From: Methylophilus sp. TWE2
GTDB lineage: Bacteria > Pseudomonadota > Gammaproteobacteria > Burkholderiales > Methylophilaceae
Direction of reading: 5' to 3'
NCBI RefSeq assembly: GCF_001183865.1
Contig: NZ_CP012020.1
Span: 1,302,001-1,366,000, forward strand
DNA length: 64,000 nt
The notes beneath the pieces were generated by a model. That model was not told the DNA's origin. It searched no databases and saw only the letters and a list, made by a program, of their open reading frames with translations. A program made the translations under genes and the position numbers. Below, piece after piece: positions 9,195 to 17,630 of the stretch. Position 1 is the stretch's first letter. The number at the start of each line of letters is the position of its first letter.

Positions 9195-10112
9195 ATGCAG
9201 CCATCTCCTTTTGAACCCTTTAGCACGCCCAACTGGCTGAAGCCCAAGCAACGCGATCGTGTATTGCGTATTCCGGCTCGCCTGATGTGGGCACTATTGT
9301 TGTCGCTAATTTTTCACGCGATTATATTCTGGGGATTTTTGCTGGATTTGCTTAAGCCAACAGAAGAGCCAACACAAGCGCCACTGAATATCGTGCTGGA
9401 TTTAGGCTTACCGGTCCCGCCCACGCCCAAAGTGGCACCGCCACCACCACAAGAGATGCCGGAGCCGGAGCCTGTCCCGCAGCCTAAACCCAAACCACCG
9501 CCAAAGGCTGAACCTAAGCTGCCGAAAAAAATCATTCAGTCGCAACGGCCGGATAGTCCCTTCAAGGTGCCTGAACCCAAGCCACAATCAAGGCCAGAGC
9601 AGCCGCAGCCAATGCCTGCGCCCCCGGCAGAAGATTTTTCAAGCTTTATCAAGCGCAAGCAGACTGACCGCAATGCAGATGAAATGGCGGCCAAGCAGAT
9701 TAATGATGCGGCAGCAGCGGCTGAGCGCGGTCCTTCGGAAGATGAGCGCCGCATGAAAAACATCATGAACAATCTCAAGTTTGGCACCAACGGCTTGTTC
9801 CAGATCCGCCGCATGGACCCATACAATGCCACCTTCAGTTTCAAGGGCTGGGTCAATGATTACACCTCAGCCAATACGCAGTATTACGAGGTGGAGGCTG
9901 GTAGAGGCGAAGATATCCGCCTGGTGATGATACGCCGCATGATTGCCATTGTGCGTGAGCACTATGATGGCGATTTTGACTGGATATCCAACCGTCTGGG
10001 CCGCACGGTGACGCTGTCCGCCCGGCCCGCGGACAACGCGGCACTTGAAGATTTCCTGATGAAGGAATTCTTTGGCAATAATTATAAAAATCTGGACGTC
10101 TACGGGCGCTAG
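9195..10112 (+). CDS. TonB-like proline-rich membrane-anchored protein
   Basis: 305 residues with TonB-like architecture: a basic cytoplasmic N-terminus, one membrane segment (about residues 29-51), then a long Pro/Lys/Glu-rich stretch (about 55-150) suited to spanning the periplasm. The globular C-terminal domain (about 185-305) does not show a TonB C-terminal signature that I can recognise; it contains FQIRRMDPYNATFSFKGW. No exbB/exbD genes are near. It probably links the inner membrane to something in the periplasm or outer membrane, but its partner is unknown. It follows hrpA by 40 bases, perhaps by chance. Confidence 0.65.
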   Translation: MQPSPFEPFSTPNWLKPKQRDRVLRIPARLMWALLLSLIFHAIIFWGFLLDLLKPTEEPTQAPLNIVLDLGLPVPPTPKVAPPPPQEMPEPEPVPQPKPKPPPKAEPKLPKKIIQSQRPDSPFKVPEPKPQSRPEQPQPMPAPPAEDFSSFIKRKQTDRNADEMAAKQINDAAAAAERGPSEDERRMKNIMNNLKFGTNGLFQIRRMDPYNATFSFKGWVNDYTSANTQYYEVEAGRGEDIRLVMIRRMIAIVREHYDGDFDWISNRLGRTVTLSARPADNAALEDFLMKEFFGNNYKNLDVYGR

Positions 10113-10216
10113 TGACCTTCATCCATGATGCCTGGCATCAGTCACTGCAATCGGCTTGGGTTATTTTTCGTCAGTTAACAAGTGCGCGATTCACTACCTG
10201 AGCAGGTAACTAGTGA

Positions 10217-10534
10217 TTACGTTTTGTAGCTAGCCTTTGCCTTTTTCTCATGCAATAACTTGTACACCTCTTCAATTTCTTTTTGCTCAGCTACATCCAG
10301 TACTCCATCGTGATTAGCATCCATGTGCTCAAAGGTTTTCTTCTGGTTGCTTGAGTCGCCTTGCAAATACTCCTGTAGCGAAATCACACCATCTGCGTTT
10401 TCATCCAGGTAGCTGATGCTGTAGTTAGGCGGCATTTTGCTGCAATCTGGCATCGCGCCGTGCTCTTCAGCATGCGAGTTTTGGTAAAGCGATGGCACTA
10501 AAAAAACAATGAATGTCAATGCCGTTATTTTCAT
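10217..10534 (-). CDS. Secreted EF-hand calcium-binding protein
   Basis: 105 residues with a signal peptide (MKITALTFIVFLVPSL, cleavage near HAEE). Two canonical EF-hand loops are visible: DENADGVISLQE (residues 44-55) and DANHDGVLDVAE (72-83), each with Asp at 1, 3/5 ligands and Glu at 12. The pair should bind Ca2+ in the periplasm. A single Cys31 remains after cleavage. Function beyond Ca2+ binding is unknown. The gene is isolated, with about 100 bases before the preceding gene end and 200 bases to the next. Confidence 0.8.
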   Translation of the reverse strand: MKITALTFIVFLVPSLYQNSHAEEHGAMPDCSKMPPNYSISYLDENADGVISLQEYLQGDSSNQKKTFEHMDANHDGVLDVAEQKEIEEVYKLLHEKKAKASYKT

Positions 10535-10735
10535 ATCAACACACCCCGTTGCCTCATTCCAAGTAAGTGCTCCATATGATTAACGCGATAGCTAACTAGT
10601 TCCTCGGCGCAGTTTATTTTTACGCTTCAAGTCAGCAATCCAAACTATCATAAAACTTGTTTCATCTTTCATTTGAATAGTCTGTTACCGAAACACTTAC
10701 AAAGCACCCAGTGTTAAACAGGCTAATGGCTTGTT

Positions 10736-12391
10736 TTAATAGTCAAAATTAGGGTCTGTAAGCGTTCGCATGGACTTGCTTGCAAGCAAAAGCTGTTGCT
10801 CAATAATATGTTCTGTCTGGCATGACATTGACTTTTGTTTACTGTCGATGCGCCAAACAGGTAAGCCCTCTAGGCTATAAATCGGTTTGATTTTCGACAA
10901 AATAATCGACTGCTCATGCCACTGATCGCCAACCACCCAGATTCGGGGAGCAGATTGTATGCAAATGGTTTGATCCAGTTTGCTGGGCACGATTAATATC
11001 TCTGAGGTATCAACGTGCGCGAAATGACTTGCTTCATGTAGTTCACGCCGCCAGTTATCGTGTCTATCTATATCCGCGGCATGCCAGTCATCAACCACAC
11101 CCAATGGATGATTTAAATCGAGTGATGAGCGTAAGTCATAGATGTACTTGCCTAGCAAAATCACCTTGTCCTCTTGATTAACCTGTTTTTTAAGGTAGCT
11201 GGTTAACATTGAGGATGTTTTTTTATGATCATGTATTTGCGTCATCTTGATTGCGGATAGACAGCCAATCGCTGCAATGAAAAGCATGATTTGCAATCGT
11301 TTGCTGAATTGTTGTGTCGCAGATTGAGGTGAGATCACCATTGCGATGAGTGTTGCAAATGCGGGTAGCACCGGAATAATGTATCCAGGTGGTTTTGATG
11401 ACGGTAAAGAAAAAAATAATACTATGGAGGCTACCCAGATCAGCATCAGTCTCAGGATTTCTTTTTGCCGGGGTGCCATCTCCGTCATCATCTGACGGTA
11501 TCCTCTAAGCAATCCCAGACTCCAAGGCAATGTCAGCAGTGGAAGCAATATCAGAAAAAACCAGAATGGTTGCTTGTTATTAAATGTTGATTCTGTATAG
11601 CGTTCAAAGTGATGGTGAATAAAAAAGTATTTGATAAAGCCTGGATAATGAAACTCAACCATGCATATCCATGGCAAGCATATTAAAGACAGAATGATCA
11701 ATCCGCGTGGCAAGATTAATCTGGCGATCAGCTTTCCCCTGCCCGAAGCTAACATCCAGCAAAAAATCACAATGGCTGGCAATACAATGCCAATGAGCCC
11801 TTTGGCAAGCATGCCCAGACCGGCCATGGCATAGGCCATCATCAATATGTTTTTGTAAGGCAAGTGTGACTCAAGCCTGAAGATGGCATGTACTGTTGCC
11901 AGAATAGTCAACGTTGTAAACGTAGACACCAGCATGTCCGGATTTGAAAACTGGGCTGCAAAATAAAAGAACGGTAAAGTGACCAGTATTAATACAGTCT
12001 TGTGAGCCAACATTGCCGAGACATATTCTCTAATAAAAAAGAAGATGGCCAGGCAGGTGACAAAAGCAGCACTCAAAGGCACCAGGCGGATACAAAAATT
12101 GTTCAGCCCACAAGCATAAAGACTGAGGTCAGTGAGCCAATAGAATAAAGGCGGTTTATGAAAAAACGGTAGTTCATTGATGGTAGGTAGCCATAGATGG
12201 CCACTCTTCAGCATCTCCCATGCAACAGTCACGTATCGTGCTTCATCTGGACTCTTTAAGGGTCTCCATCCAAGTGAGATGAGTAGCCAGATTAAAATTG
12301 CTGACCACCAGCTGATGGTTAATAGCGAAGTGGCCGGCTGTAAACTAGTACGGTTTGTTGCAATCAGTTTTGTAAAAATTTTTTCCATCAC
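10736..12391 (-). CDS. GT39/ArnT-like membrane glycosyltransferase
   Basis: 551 residues; a multi-spanning glycosyltransferase of the dolichyl-phosphate-mannose / ArnT (PMT, GT-C fold) superfamily. The first periplasmic loop carries SPDEARYVTVAWEM with the acidic pair that binds metal and activates the acceptor in ArnT and relatives, followed by FFHKPPLFYWLTD. About a dozen hydrophobic segments occupy residues 25-385, and the C-terminal ~165 residues are soluble and periplasmic. It may add a lipid-linked sugar such as aminoarabinose to lipid A or another envelope glycan; no arn genes are nearby to decide. It begins 18 bases after the small membrane protein, so it could be the last gene of the sbtA-sbtB unit. 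Confidence 0.8.
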   Translation of the reverse strand: MMEKIFTKLIATNRTSLQPATSLLTISWWSAILIWLLISLGWRPLKSPDEARYVTVAWEMLKSGHLWLPTINELPFFHKPPLFYWLTDLSLYACGLNNFCIRLVPLSAAFVTCLAIFFFIREYVSAMLAHKTVLILVTLPFFYFAAQFSNPDMLVSTFTTLTILATVHAIFRLESHLPYKNILMMAYAMAGLGMLAKGLIGIVLPAIVIFCWMLASGRGKLIARLILPRGLIILSLICLPWICMVEFHYPGFIKYFFIHHHFERYTESTFNNKQPFWFFLILLPLLTLPWSLGLLRGYRQMMTEMAPRQKEILRLMLIWVASIVLFFSLPSSKPPGYIIPVLPAFATLIAMVISPQSATQQFSKRLQIMLFIAAIGCLSAIKMTQIHDHKKTSSMLTSYLKKQVNQEDKVILLGKYIYDLRSSLDLNHPLGVVDDWHAADIDRHDNWRRELHEASHFAHVDTSEILIVPSKLDQTICIQSAPRIWVVGDQWHEQSIILSKIKPIYSLEGLPVWRIDSKQKSMSCQTEHIIEQQLLLASKSMRTLTDPNFDY

Positions 12392-12409
12392 AAATAGCCA
12401 TCTTCCAAA

Positions 12410-12622
12410 TTATGTGCGTATCACCCAAGTCGTCGCTTGTGGGGTTGTTTTCAGAGGAACATATTTCATTTTGACTTTCACTGATGGCTTGTCTTCAGTA
12501 CTAAGCGCTGTTCCTTTCACAGGAGTGACATTGCTGGGATCATCCCAACAGAGCTCGTAAAAAATGGTCACGGTGCAATAAATGATCAGGAGCACATATA
12601 TCGAATAGAGCAAATCTCGCAT
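12410..12622 (-). CDS. 70-residue single-pass membrane protein beside sbtAB
   Basis: Short gene with an excellent ribosome site (AGGAGG, 8 bases before the ATG at 12622). The protein has one hydrophobic segment (residues about 4-23, LLYSIYVLLIIYCTVTIFYE) followed by a soluble tail rich in Lys, Pro and Thr. I recognise no family. The frame stays open further upstream to 12712, but that extension overlaps sbtB and lacks a ribosome site. It starts 13 bases after the end of sbtB and ends 18 bases before the glycosyltransferase. Position suggests a possible SbtA accessory subunit; this is inference. Confidence 0.7.
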   Translation of the reverse strand: MRDLLYSIYVLLIIYCTVTIFYELCWDDPSNVTPVKGTALSTEDKPSVKVKMKYVPLKTTPQATTWVIRT

Positions 12623-12635
12623 AGTGTCTTTCCTC

Positions 12636-12944
12636 CTAGTGCAAAAGCCATTTAGCGTCAGAAACCAGACACATGCCACCATAGCGTTTGAGAATGGGTC
12701 GCAGTGTTTCAATCACACTTTTTAGCTGGTTTTCTGCGCAGGCAATCACAAAAGTGATGTTTTCAAATTTTTCGCCAAAAGCACTGCCATCCCTCAGCCC
12801 GCGTTCGCCGCGTCCGCCCACATGGTGGTAAATGGTGTAGCTTTTAATATTGATACTTTCCAGTTGTTGAATCACTTCCTCTTTCTCTATGGATTCCACG
12901 ACCAGTTCAATGCGTTTCACGCCTATCATTTCTGAATCTTTCAT
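12636..12944 (-). CDS. sbtB: PII-like regulator of SbtA, SbtB type
   Basis: 102 residues with a ferredoxin-like PII fold pattern: IELVVESIEKEEVIQQLE at the first strand-helix, then a glycine/arginine loop YHHVGGRGERGL like the T-loop base in SbtB that contacts nucleotide, then NITFVIACAENQLKSVIETL. Cyanobacterial SbtB binds cAMP or adenine nucleotides and plugs the bicarbonate transporter SbtA. The C-terminal redox loop of some cyanobacterial forms is not evident; only one Cys (GGMCLVSDAKW) lies near the end. Its ATG overlaps the sbtA stop as ATGA, which indicates translational coupling and supports this start over an inner ATG six codons later. Confidence 0.85.
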   Translation of the reverse strand: MKDSEMIGVKRIELVVESIEKEEVIQQLESINIKSYTIYHHVGGRGERGLRDGSAFGEKFENITFVIACAENQLKSVIETLRPILKRYGGMCLVSDAKWLLH

Positions 12945-13912
12945 AGTTGTTGAGCAAAATAAAAATATGTTGGAATGCCAATCACCACATTAAATGGAAA
13001 GGTGATACCAAGGGATAACGTCAGGTAAAGCGAAGGGTTGGCCTCGGGAATGGCGATCCGCATGGCAGGGGGCACGGCGATATAGGAAGCACTTGCGGCC
13101 AGCACCCCGACTAGCATTGAACCGCCATTGGAGTAACCCAGTAATGTATGCCCAAGCGCTACGCCAACCGCCCCAAGTAACAGCGGCATCAAAATGCCAA
13201 AGCTGACCAGAAACAAGCCAGCACTTTTAAAGTCGGATAACTTTTTGCCAGCCTCTATCCCCATCGCCAGCAAAAACAGGCAGAGGACACCCATAAACAT
13301 CTGTTGGAAAAACGGGAGTACTGATTGCAAATTTTTCTCAGGGACGATATCGCCAATCAGCATGCTTCCCAGTAGTAACACAATACTGCCGTTGGTGAGG
13401 GACTCATGCAGGATAGACCGGCGTGTCGAGAGGGTCATGTCAGCTTCGCTGTGCATGCTATGCCGCACATGATTCGCAAGATAAAGACCGATCAAAATGG
13501 CAGGCGATTCCATGACAGCCAGCATCATCACCGGATACTTTTCATAACTCATCTGCATGGCATCAAGAAAAGCGATGGCTGTCAGAAACGTACCCGCACT
13601 GACAGAACCATAATGTGCCGCAATCGCCACCGCATTGAGTTTATCCAGATTGCTCAGTCGCCAGATCAGCTGATAAGCAATTACAGGGATGACCACGCCT
13701 AATCCTAATGCCACCATCAACGCGGGTAAGGCTTCGTCATACGAGGCATGGGATAGCTCCTGACCGCCATGAATGCCGATTCCAATCAGCAAATATACAG
13801 TCAATGATTTGACTAGCTCTGGTGGCATTTTCAGGTCAGAGCGAACCAACTGAGCCAGCATGCCAAGTAAAAAGAAAAATACGGAAGGCAACAATAAGCT
13901 TTGCAACTGCAT
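12941..13912 (-). CDS. sbtA: SbtA-family sodium-dependent bicarbonate transporter
   Basis: 323 residues from the ATG at 13912, about ten membrane segments in two inverted halves, matching the SbtA (DUF897) family that imports HCO3- with Na+. The YLLIGIGIHGGQEL region and the central SVSAGTFLTAIAFLD and late AASASYIAVPPAMRIAIPEA segments are family-like. A GTG eight codons upstream would extend it, but the ATG has a GGATC-like ribosome site and a membrane segment immediately after. The protein fits bicarbonate supply for carboxylating enzymes; in a heterotroph or methylotroph this would serve anaplerosis. sbtB overlaps its stop codon. Confidence 0.85.
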   Translation of the reverse strand: MQLQSLLLPSVFFFLLGMLAQLVRSDLKMPPELVKSLTVYLLIGIGIHGGQELSHASYDEALPALMVALGLGVVIPVIAYQLIWRLSNLDKLNAVAIAAHYGSVSAGTFLTAIAFLDAMQMSYEKYPVMMLAVMESPAILIGLYLANHVRHSMHSEADMTLSTRRSILHESLTNGSIVLLLGSMLIGDIVPEKNLQSVLPFFQQMFMGVLCLFLLAMGIEAGKKLSDFKSAGLFLVSFGILMPLLLGAVGVALGHTLLGYSNGGSMLVGVLAASASYIAVPPAMRIAIPEANPSLYLTLSLGITFPFNVVIGIPTYFYFAQQL

Positions 13913-14018
13913 AACACCGATCCAGGTTTTTGACACCGAGATTATGCGCAGTTAAAAGCGTTCTGAATAATATAAAAATTAGAGGAAAAAGTTCTGTTTA
14001 TTAGAACGTTTATGCGGG

Positions 14019-14054
14019 ATAAAAAACACCCCGGCTGAGCGGGGTGTTTTTTAT
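14019..14054 (-). terminator. Rho-independent terminator of the chemoreceptor gene
   Basis: The hairpin AAACACCCCG / CGGGGTGTTT with loop GCTGAG is flanked by A and T runs, so it can stop transcription in both directions. It follows the minus-strand chemoreceptor stop by about 80 bases. Confidence 0.85.
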
Positions 14055-14131
14055 TTGATCACTGCAGGAAGCCGTTAAATATTCAAATTGCTCAGTCAGT
14101 CTTGGCGTAATTTGTGTTTTTAGACGTGACT

Positions 14132-16693
14132 TTAAAAGGTTTCCCACTCCGCACTGTTGTCTGTTCCATTACGCAACACGGTACGCGTGGGCGTGTAAGC
14201 GGGACGTGCTACTGTTTTGGTCAATTTTGGTTGAGAGGCATGCAATGCAGAGGAACTCAATTTATATTGGCTCACTTTTTGATTGAGTTGCGCGGCCTGA
14301 TCTACCAGTGACATGGCTGCAGCGGTGGCTTCCTCAACCAGTGCCGCGTTTTGCTGGGTGACTTCATCCAGCTGAGTCACAGCCGTATTCACCTGATCAA
14401 TCCCGGTGCTTTGTTCCTGGGAAGCGGTGCTGATTTCGCCGATTAAATCCGAAATCTGCTGAATCGCCATGATGATTTCATCCATGGTGCCATTGGCCTG
14501 GTCCACATATTGGGAACCATTGGCAACTTTTTCGGAAGAGTCCACAATCAGTTGCTTGATTTCTTTGGCGGCGCTGGCTGAGCGTTGCGCCAAGTTACGT
14601 ACTTCACTGGCCACCACCGCAAAGCCTCGGCCTTGTTCACCGGCACGGGCAGCTTCAACCGCTGCATTCAACGCCAGGATATTGGTCTGGAAAGCAATGC
14701 TGTCAATGACCGAAATAATTTCCTCAATACGTGAAGAGCTCTCGGTAATCTCTGACATGGTCGTCACGACTTTACCAAACACCTCACCCCCGCGGGCAGC
14801 AATTTCGCTGGCCTTAAAGGTCATCGTATTCGCCTGTTTGGCATTCGACGCATTCTGTTTTACGGTAGAGGAAATTTCTTCCATGCTGGCCGCGGTTTCT
14901 TCCAGCGAGCTGGCCTGTTCTTCCGTGCGTTGAGACAGGTCATTGTTGCCCACTGAGATCTCGTTAGCCGCGGTGTTAATCGTTTCACCGGCCACTTTGA
15001 TAGAAGCAAGGATATCTGTCATGGTGTCTATAATGCTGTTGACACCTTCACACAGCTCCTTGATCTCACCTTGTTTGTCATTTGTCGTAATGCGCTGGGT
15101 TAAGTCGCCATTTTGCACTAATGCCACCACCTCACCGGTTTCGTGCACGGCGTTTTTCATGGCATTGGCTTCATTGACCTTGGCCGTAATATCTGTGGCA
15201 TATTTCACCACCTTAAAGGCATTACCTTCTGCATCCAGAATAGGGTTATAACTGGCTTGCAACCAGACGATCTTGCCACCTTTACCTACGCGTTGGTACT
15301 GGCCATTATCAGGTTCGCCTTGTGCCAATTTCTCCGAGAACTGTTTGTATTCCTGGCTGTTTTTATAGCCCGAATCGACAAACATACTATGGTGATTGCC
15401 GATGATTTCCTGGTGGGTATAACCTGTCACCGCAGCAAAGTTAGGATTAACGTTGGTGATGTTACCTTTAAGGTCAAACTCAATCACTCCCATGACTTTG
15501 CTAATGGCAGCAATTTGCCCGGCAAAATCTGCGTTCTTGAGTTTCTCAGCAGTAATATCGGTGGCATATTTCACCACCTTGAATGGTTTGCCTGAGGCAT
15601 CAAAAATAGGGTTGTAGCTGGCTTGTAACCAGACTTCCTTGCCGCCTTTACCAATGCGTTTGTATTGACCGTTATCTGCCTCGCCACGTGCCAGTTTCTC
15701 CCAGAACTGTCTGTATTCCTGGCTGTTTTTATAGGCAGCTTCGACAAACATGCTGTGATGACTACCAATGATTTCCTGTGGGCTATAGCCAGTCACTGCC
15801 GCGAAGTTGGGGTTAACGTTGGTAATGTTGCCTTTCAGGTCAAATTCAATGACGCCCATCACCTTGCTGATGGCAGAAATCTGGCCTTCAAAGTCTGAGT
15901 TCTTGAGTTTGTCTGCTGTGATGTCGGTGGCATATTTCACCACTTTAAAAGGTTTGCCCGCGGCATCAAAAATAGGATTGTAACTGGCTTGCAACCAGAC
16001 TTCCTTGCCACCTTTGCCGATGCGTTTATATTGGCCGTTATCGGCTTCGCCCCGCGCCAGTTTTTCCCAAAATAGCTTGTATTCCTGACTATTTTTATAA
16101 GCTTGTTCAACAAACATGCTGTGGTGTTTGCCTAATATTTCTTGTTTGCTATAACCAGTCACGGCAGCAAAGTTATCATTGACGTTGGTGATATTGCCTT
16201 TAAGGTCGAACTCAATCACGCCCATGACGTGGCTGATGGCTGAAAGCTGGCCTTCAAAGTTTAAATTTCTGAGTTTTTCTGCCGTGATATCCGTGGCATA
16301 TTTCACCACTTTAAATGGCTTGCCATTGGCGTCTAGAATCGGGTTGTAACTGGCTTGCAACCAGATATCATTACCGCCTTTGCCTTTGCGCAAATATTGG
16401 CCTTGATCAGCCTCACCGCGCGCGAGTTTCTCCCAAAATGCCTTATATTCTGCACTGGCTTTATAAGCAGCATCGACAAACATGCTATGGTGCTGACCAA
16501 CAATCTCCTGCTTGCTGTAACCGGTCGCTGCGGCAAAATTGTCGTTGACCGCGATAATATTTCCTTTTAAGTCGAACTCAATCACGCCCATCACTTTATC
16601 AATGGCACGGATTTGCCCCTCTAAATTCAACTGTTTATGTAACTGTTCTAATGAAGGTTGCTTGGCTAATTTTCCCAATATATTTAGACCCAT
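14132..16693 (-). CDS. Soluble chemoreceptor with four tandem PAS domains and a WETF tail
   Basis: Methyl-accepting chemotaxis protein of 853 residues without a membrane segment. Four nearly identical PAS+PAC units of 122 residues begin near residues 23, 145, 267 and 389, each with the cores [19 protein letters not shown] and [16 protein letters not shown]-like helix pair (about 510-570) and the cytoplasmic signalling domain with the hairpin tip [20 protein letters not shown] follow. The last residues EWETF match the CheR/CheB docking pentapeptide (NWETF in E. coli Tar/Tsr). The layout resembles Aer-like or BdlA-like cytoplasmic receptors that sense redox or ligands through PAS. No che genes are adjacent. 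A terminator follows. Confidence 0.93.
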   Translation of the reverse strand: MGLNILGKLAKQPSLEQLHKQLNLEGQIRAIDKVMGVIEFDLKGNIIAVNDNFAAATGYSKQEIVGQHHSMFVDAAYKASAEYKAFWEKLARGEADQGQYLRKGKGGNDIWLQASYNPILDANGKPFKVVKYATDITAEKLRNLNFEGQLSAISHVMGVIEFDLKGNITNVNDNFAAVTGYSKQEILGKHHSMFVEQAYKNSQEYKLFWEKLARGEADNGQYKRIGKGGKEVWLQASYNPIFDAAGKPFKVVKYATDITADKLKNSDFEGQISAISKVMGVIEFDLKGNITNVNPNFAAVTGYSPQEIIGSHHSMFVEAAYKNSQEYRQFWEKLARGEADNGQYKRIGKGGKEVWLQASYNPIFDASGKPFKVVKYATDITAEKLKNADFAGQIAAISKVMGVIEFDLKGNITNVNPNFAAVTGYTHQEIIGNHHSMFVDSGYKNSQEYKQFSEKLAQGEPDNGQYQRVGKGGKIVWLQASYNPILDAEGNAFKVVKYATDITAKVNEANAMKNAVHETGEVVALVQNGDLTQRITTNDKQGEIKELCEGVNSIIDTMTDILASIKVAGETINTAANEISVGNNDLSQRTEEQASSLEETAASMEEISSTVKQNASNAKQANTMTFKASEIAARGGEVFGKVVTTMSEITESSSRIEEIISVIDSIAFQTNILALNAAVEAARAGEQGRGFAVVASEVRNLAQRSASAAKEIKQLIVDSSEKVANGSQYVDQANGTMDEIIMAIQQISDLIGEISTASQEQSTGIDQVNTAVTQLDEVTQQNAALVEEATAAAMSLVDQAAQLNQKVSQYKLSSSALHASQPKLTKTVARPAYTPTRTVLRNGTDNSAEWETF
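15167..16627 (-). repeat. Four tandem 366-bp PAS-domain repeats within the chemoreceptor gene
   Basis: The four copies have the same 122-codon length without gaps and are very alike at the protein level, which indicates recent internal amplification. Copies 2-4 share [14 protein letters not shown] openings, while copy 1 (amino-terminal) is the most diverged. Confidence 0.9.
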
Positions 16694-16900
16694 CTCACCA
16701 CTCCATTTATATAAATTAATTTAAGAATTATTATCGCGACATTATTTTCATATTAAATACTTAAAGTTCATAAGGGTATATGTGAATAAGGCGTGGATTT
16801 GTAGTCCAATTAGCGAAATAAGCGCGGAAGAGCCGTTTGTTTTGGCGTTTTATTTCTGTAATTACCTGTCATGGTTAAAACGATGTGATAGATCAAAAAC

Positions 16901-16929
16901 AAAAAGCCCACCAAAAGGTGGGCTTTTAG
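16901..16929 (-). terminator. Rho-independent terminator after the YqhA-like gene
   Basis: On the minus strand the stem AAAGCCCACC / GGTGGGCTTT with a short TTTT loop is followed by a T-rich run. It sits about 20 bases after the stop of the 174-residue membrane protein. Confidence 0.88.
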
Positions 16930-16948
16930 GGGATTCAGCAGACTTTAT

Positions 16949-17473
16949 TTAGTGGTCGCTGCCATGCCCGGCAATTTTATCCATCCAGGCAAATAACACG
17001 CCGGTGATAATAAACGTCAGGTGGATCCCCACCAGCCAGGCCATTTGCTCGGTGCTGAAAGAAGCGGTGCCAGAGCTTTGGTGCACAAACGCCTTCAGCA
17101 GGTCGATGGCAGAAATCGCAACGATAGAACCAATCAGTTTCAGTTTAAGGCCAGAGTAATCCACTTTACCCATCCATTCAGGGCGGTCTTCACTGTCGGC
17201 CGTATCAATGCGCGAGACAAAGTTTTCATAACCGCTGAAAATCACCATAATCAGCAAGTTACCCACCAGCGTGATATCCACCAGCGCCAGCAATGACAGC
17301 ACCGTTTCCTGCTCGGTGAGTGACCCCAAATGCCCGGCAATATGGGAAAACTCCTGGCCAAATTTCACCAGCAAAATCACCAGCCCGCCCACCAGGCCGA
17401 GATACATCGGCGCCATCAGCCAACGGCTACTAAAAATCAACTGCTCTAAAATTCTTTCCAAAAACTTCGCCAT
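16949..17473 (-). CDS. YqhA/UPF0114 family inner-membrane protein
   Basis: 174 residues, matching the usual length of UPF0114 (TIGR00645, E. coli YqhA). Four hydrophobic segments lie near residues 16-36, 60-80, 113-127 and 145-163. Typical family stretches include the opening FLERILEQLIFSSRWLMAPMY region and DITLVGNLLIMVIFSGYENF. No function has been established for the family. It is a single-gene unit with its own terminator. The 158 bases upstream, before cobW, hold a palindromic repeat. Confidence 0.85.
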   Translation of the reverse strand: MAKFLERILEQLIFSSRWLMAPMYLGLVGGLVILLVKFGQEFSHIAGHLGSLTEQETVLSLLALVDITLVGNLLIMVIFSGYENFVSRIDTADSEDRPEWMGKVDYSGLKLKLIGSIVAISAIDLLKAFVHQSSGTASFSTEQMAWLVGIHLTFIITGVLFAWMDKIAGHGSDH

Positions 17474-17513
17474 GAAAACTCCAAATAGAAACTACTAATT
17501 TTTCTCAATGAAT

Positions 17514-17630
17514 GATTTTGCAGGATGAAGCGCAAGGCGCACGGAACACAGAAACCGGATTGTACTTGTAGTACATGAGGATTTCGCGTACCGCGCAACA
17601 CAGCGATTCGCCTGTTAAATCACTTCATTC
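17514..17630. repeat. Imperfect palindromic intergenic element
   Basis: About 117 bases form an interrupted palindrome centred on TGTACTTGTAGTACA near 17567, starting GAATGATTT and ending CACTTCATTC. It fills the space between the YqhA-like gene and the cobW gene stop. It is non-coding and resembles dispersed bacterial palindromes, but no second copy lies in this window. Confidence 0.6.

Noticed and set aside
14469..16570. Several plus-strand open frames opposite the chemoreceptor
   Set aside because: They recur with the 366-bp PAS period and are antisense shadows of the repeated domain.
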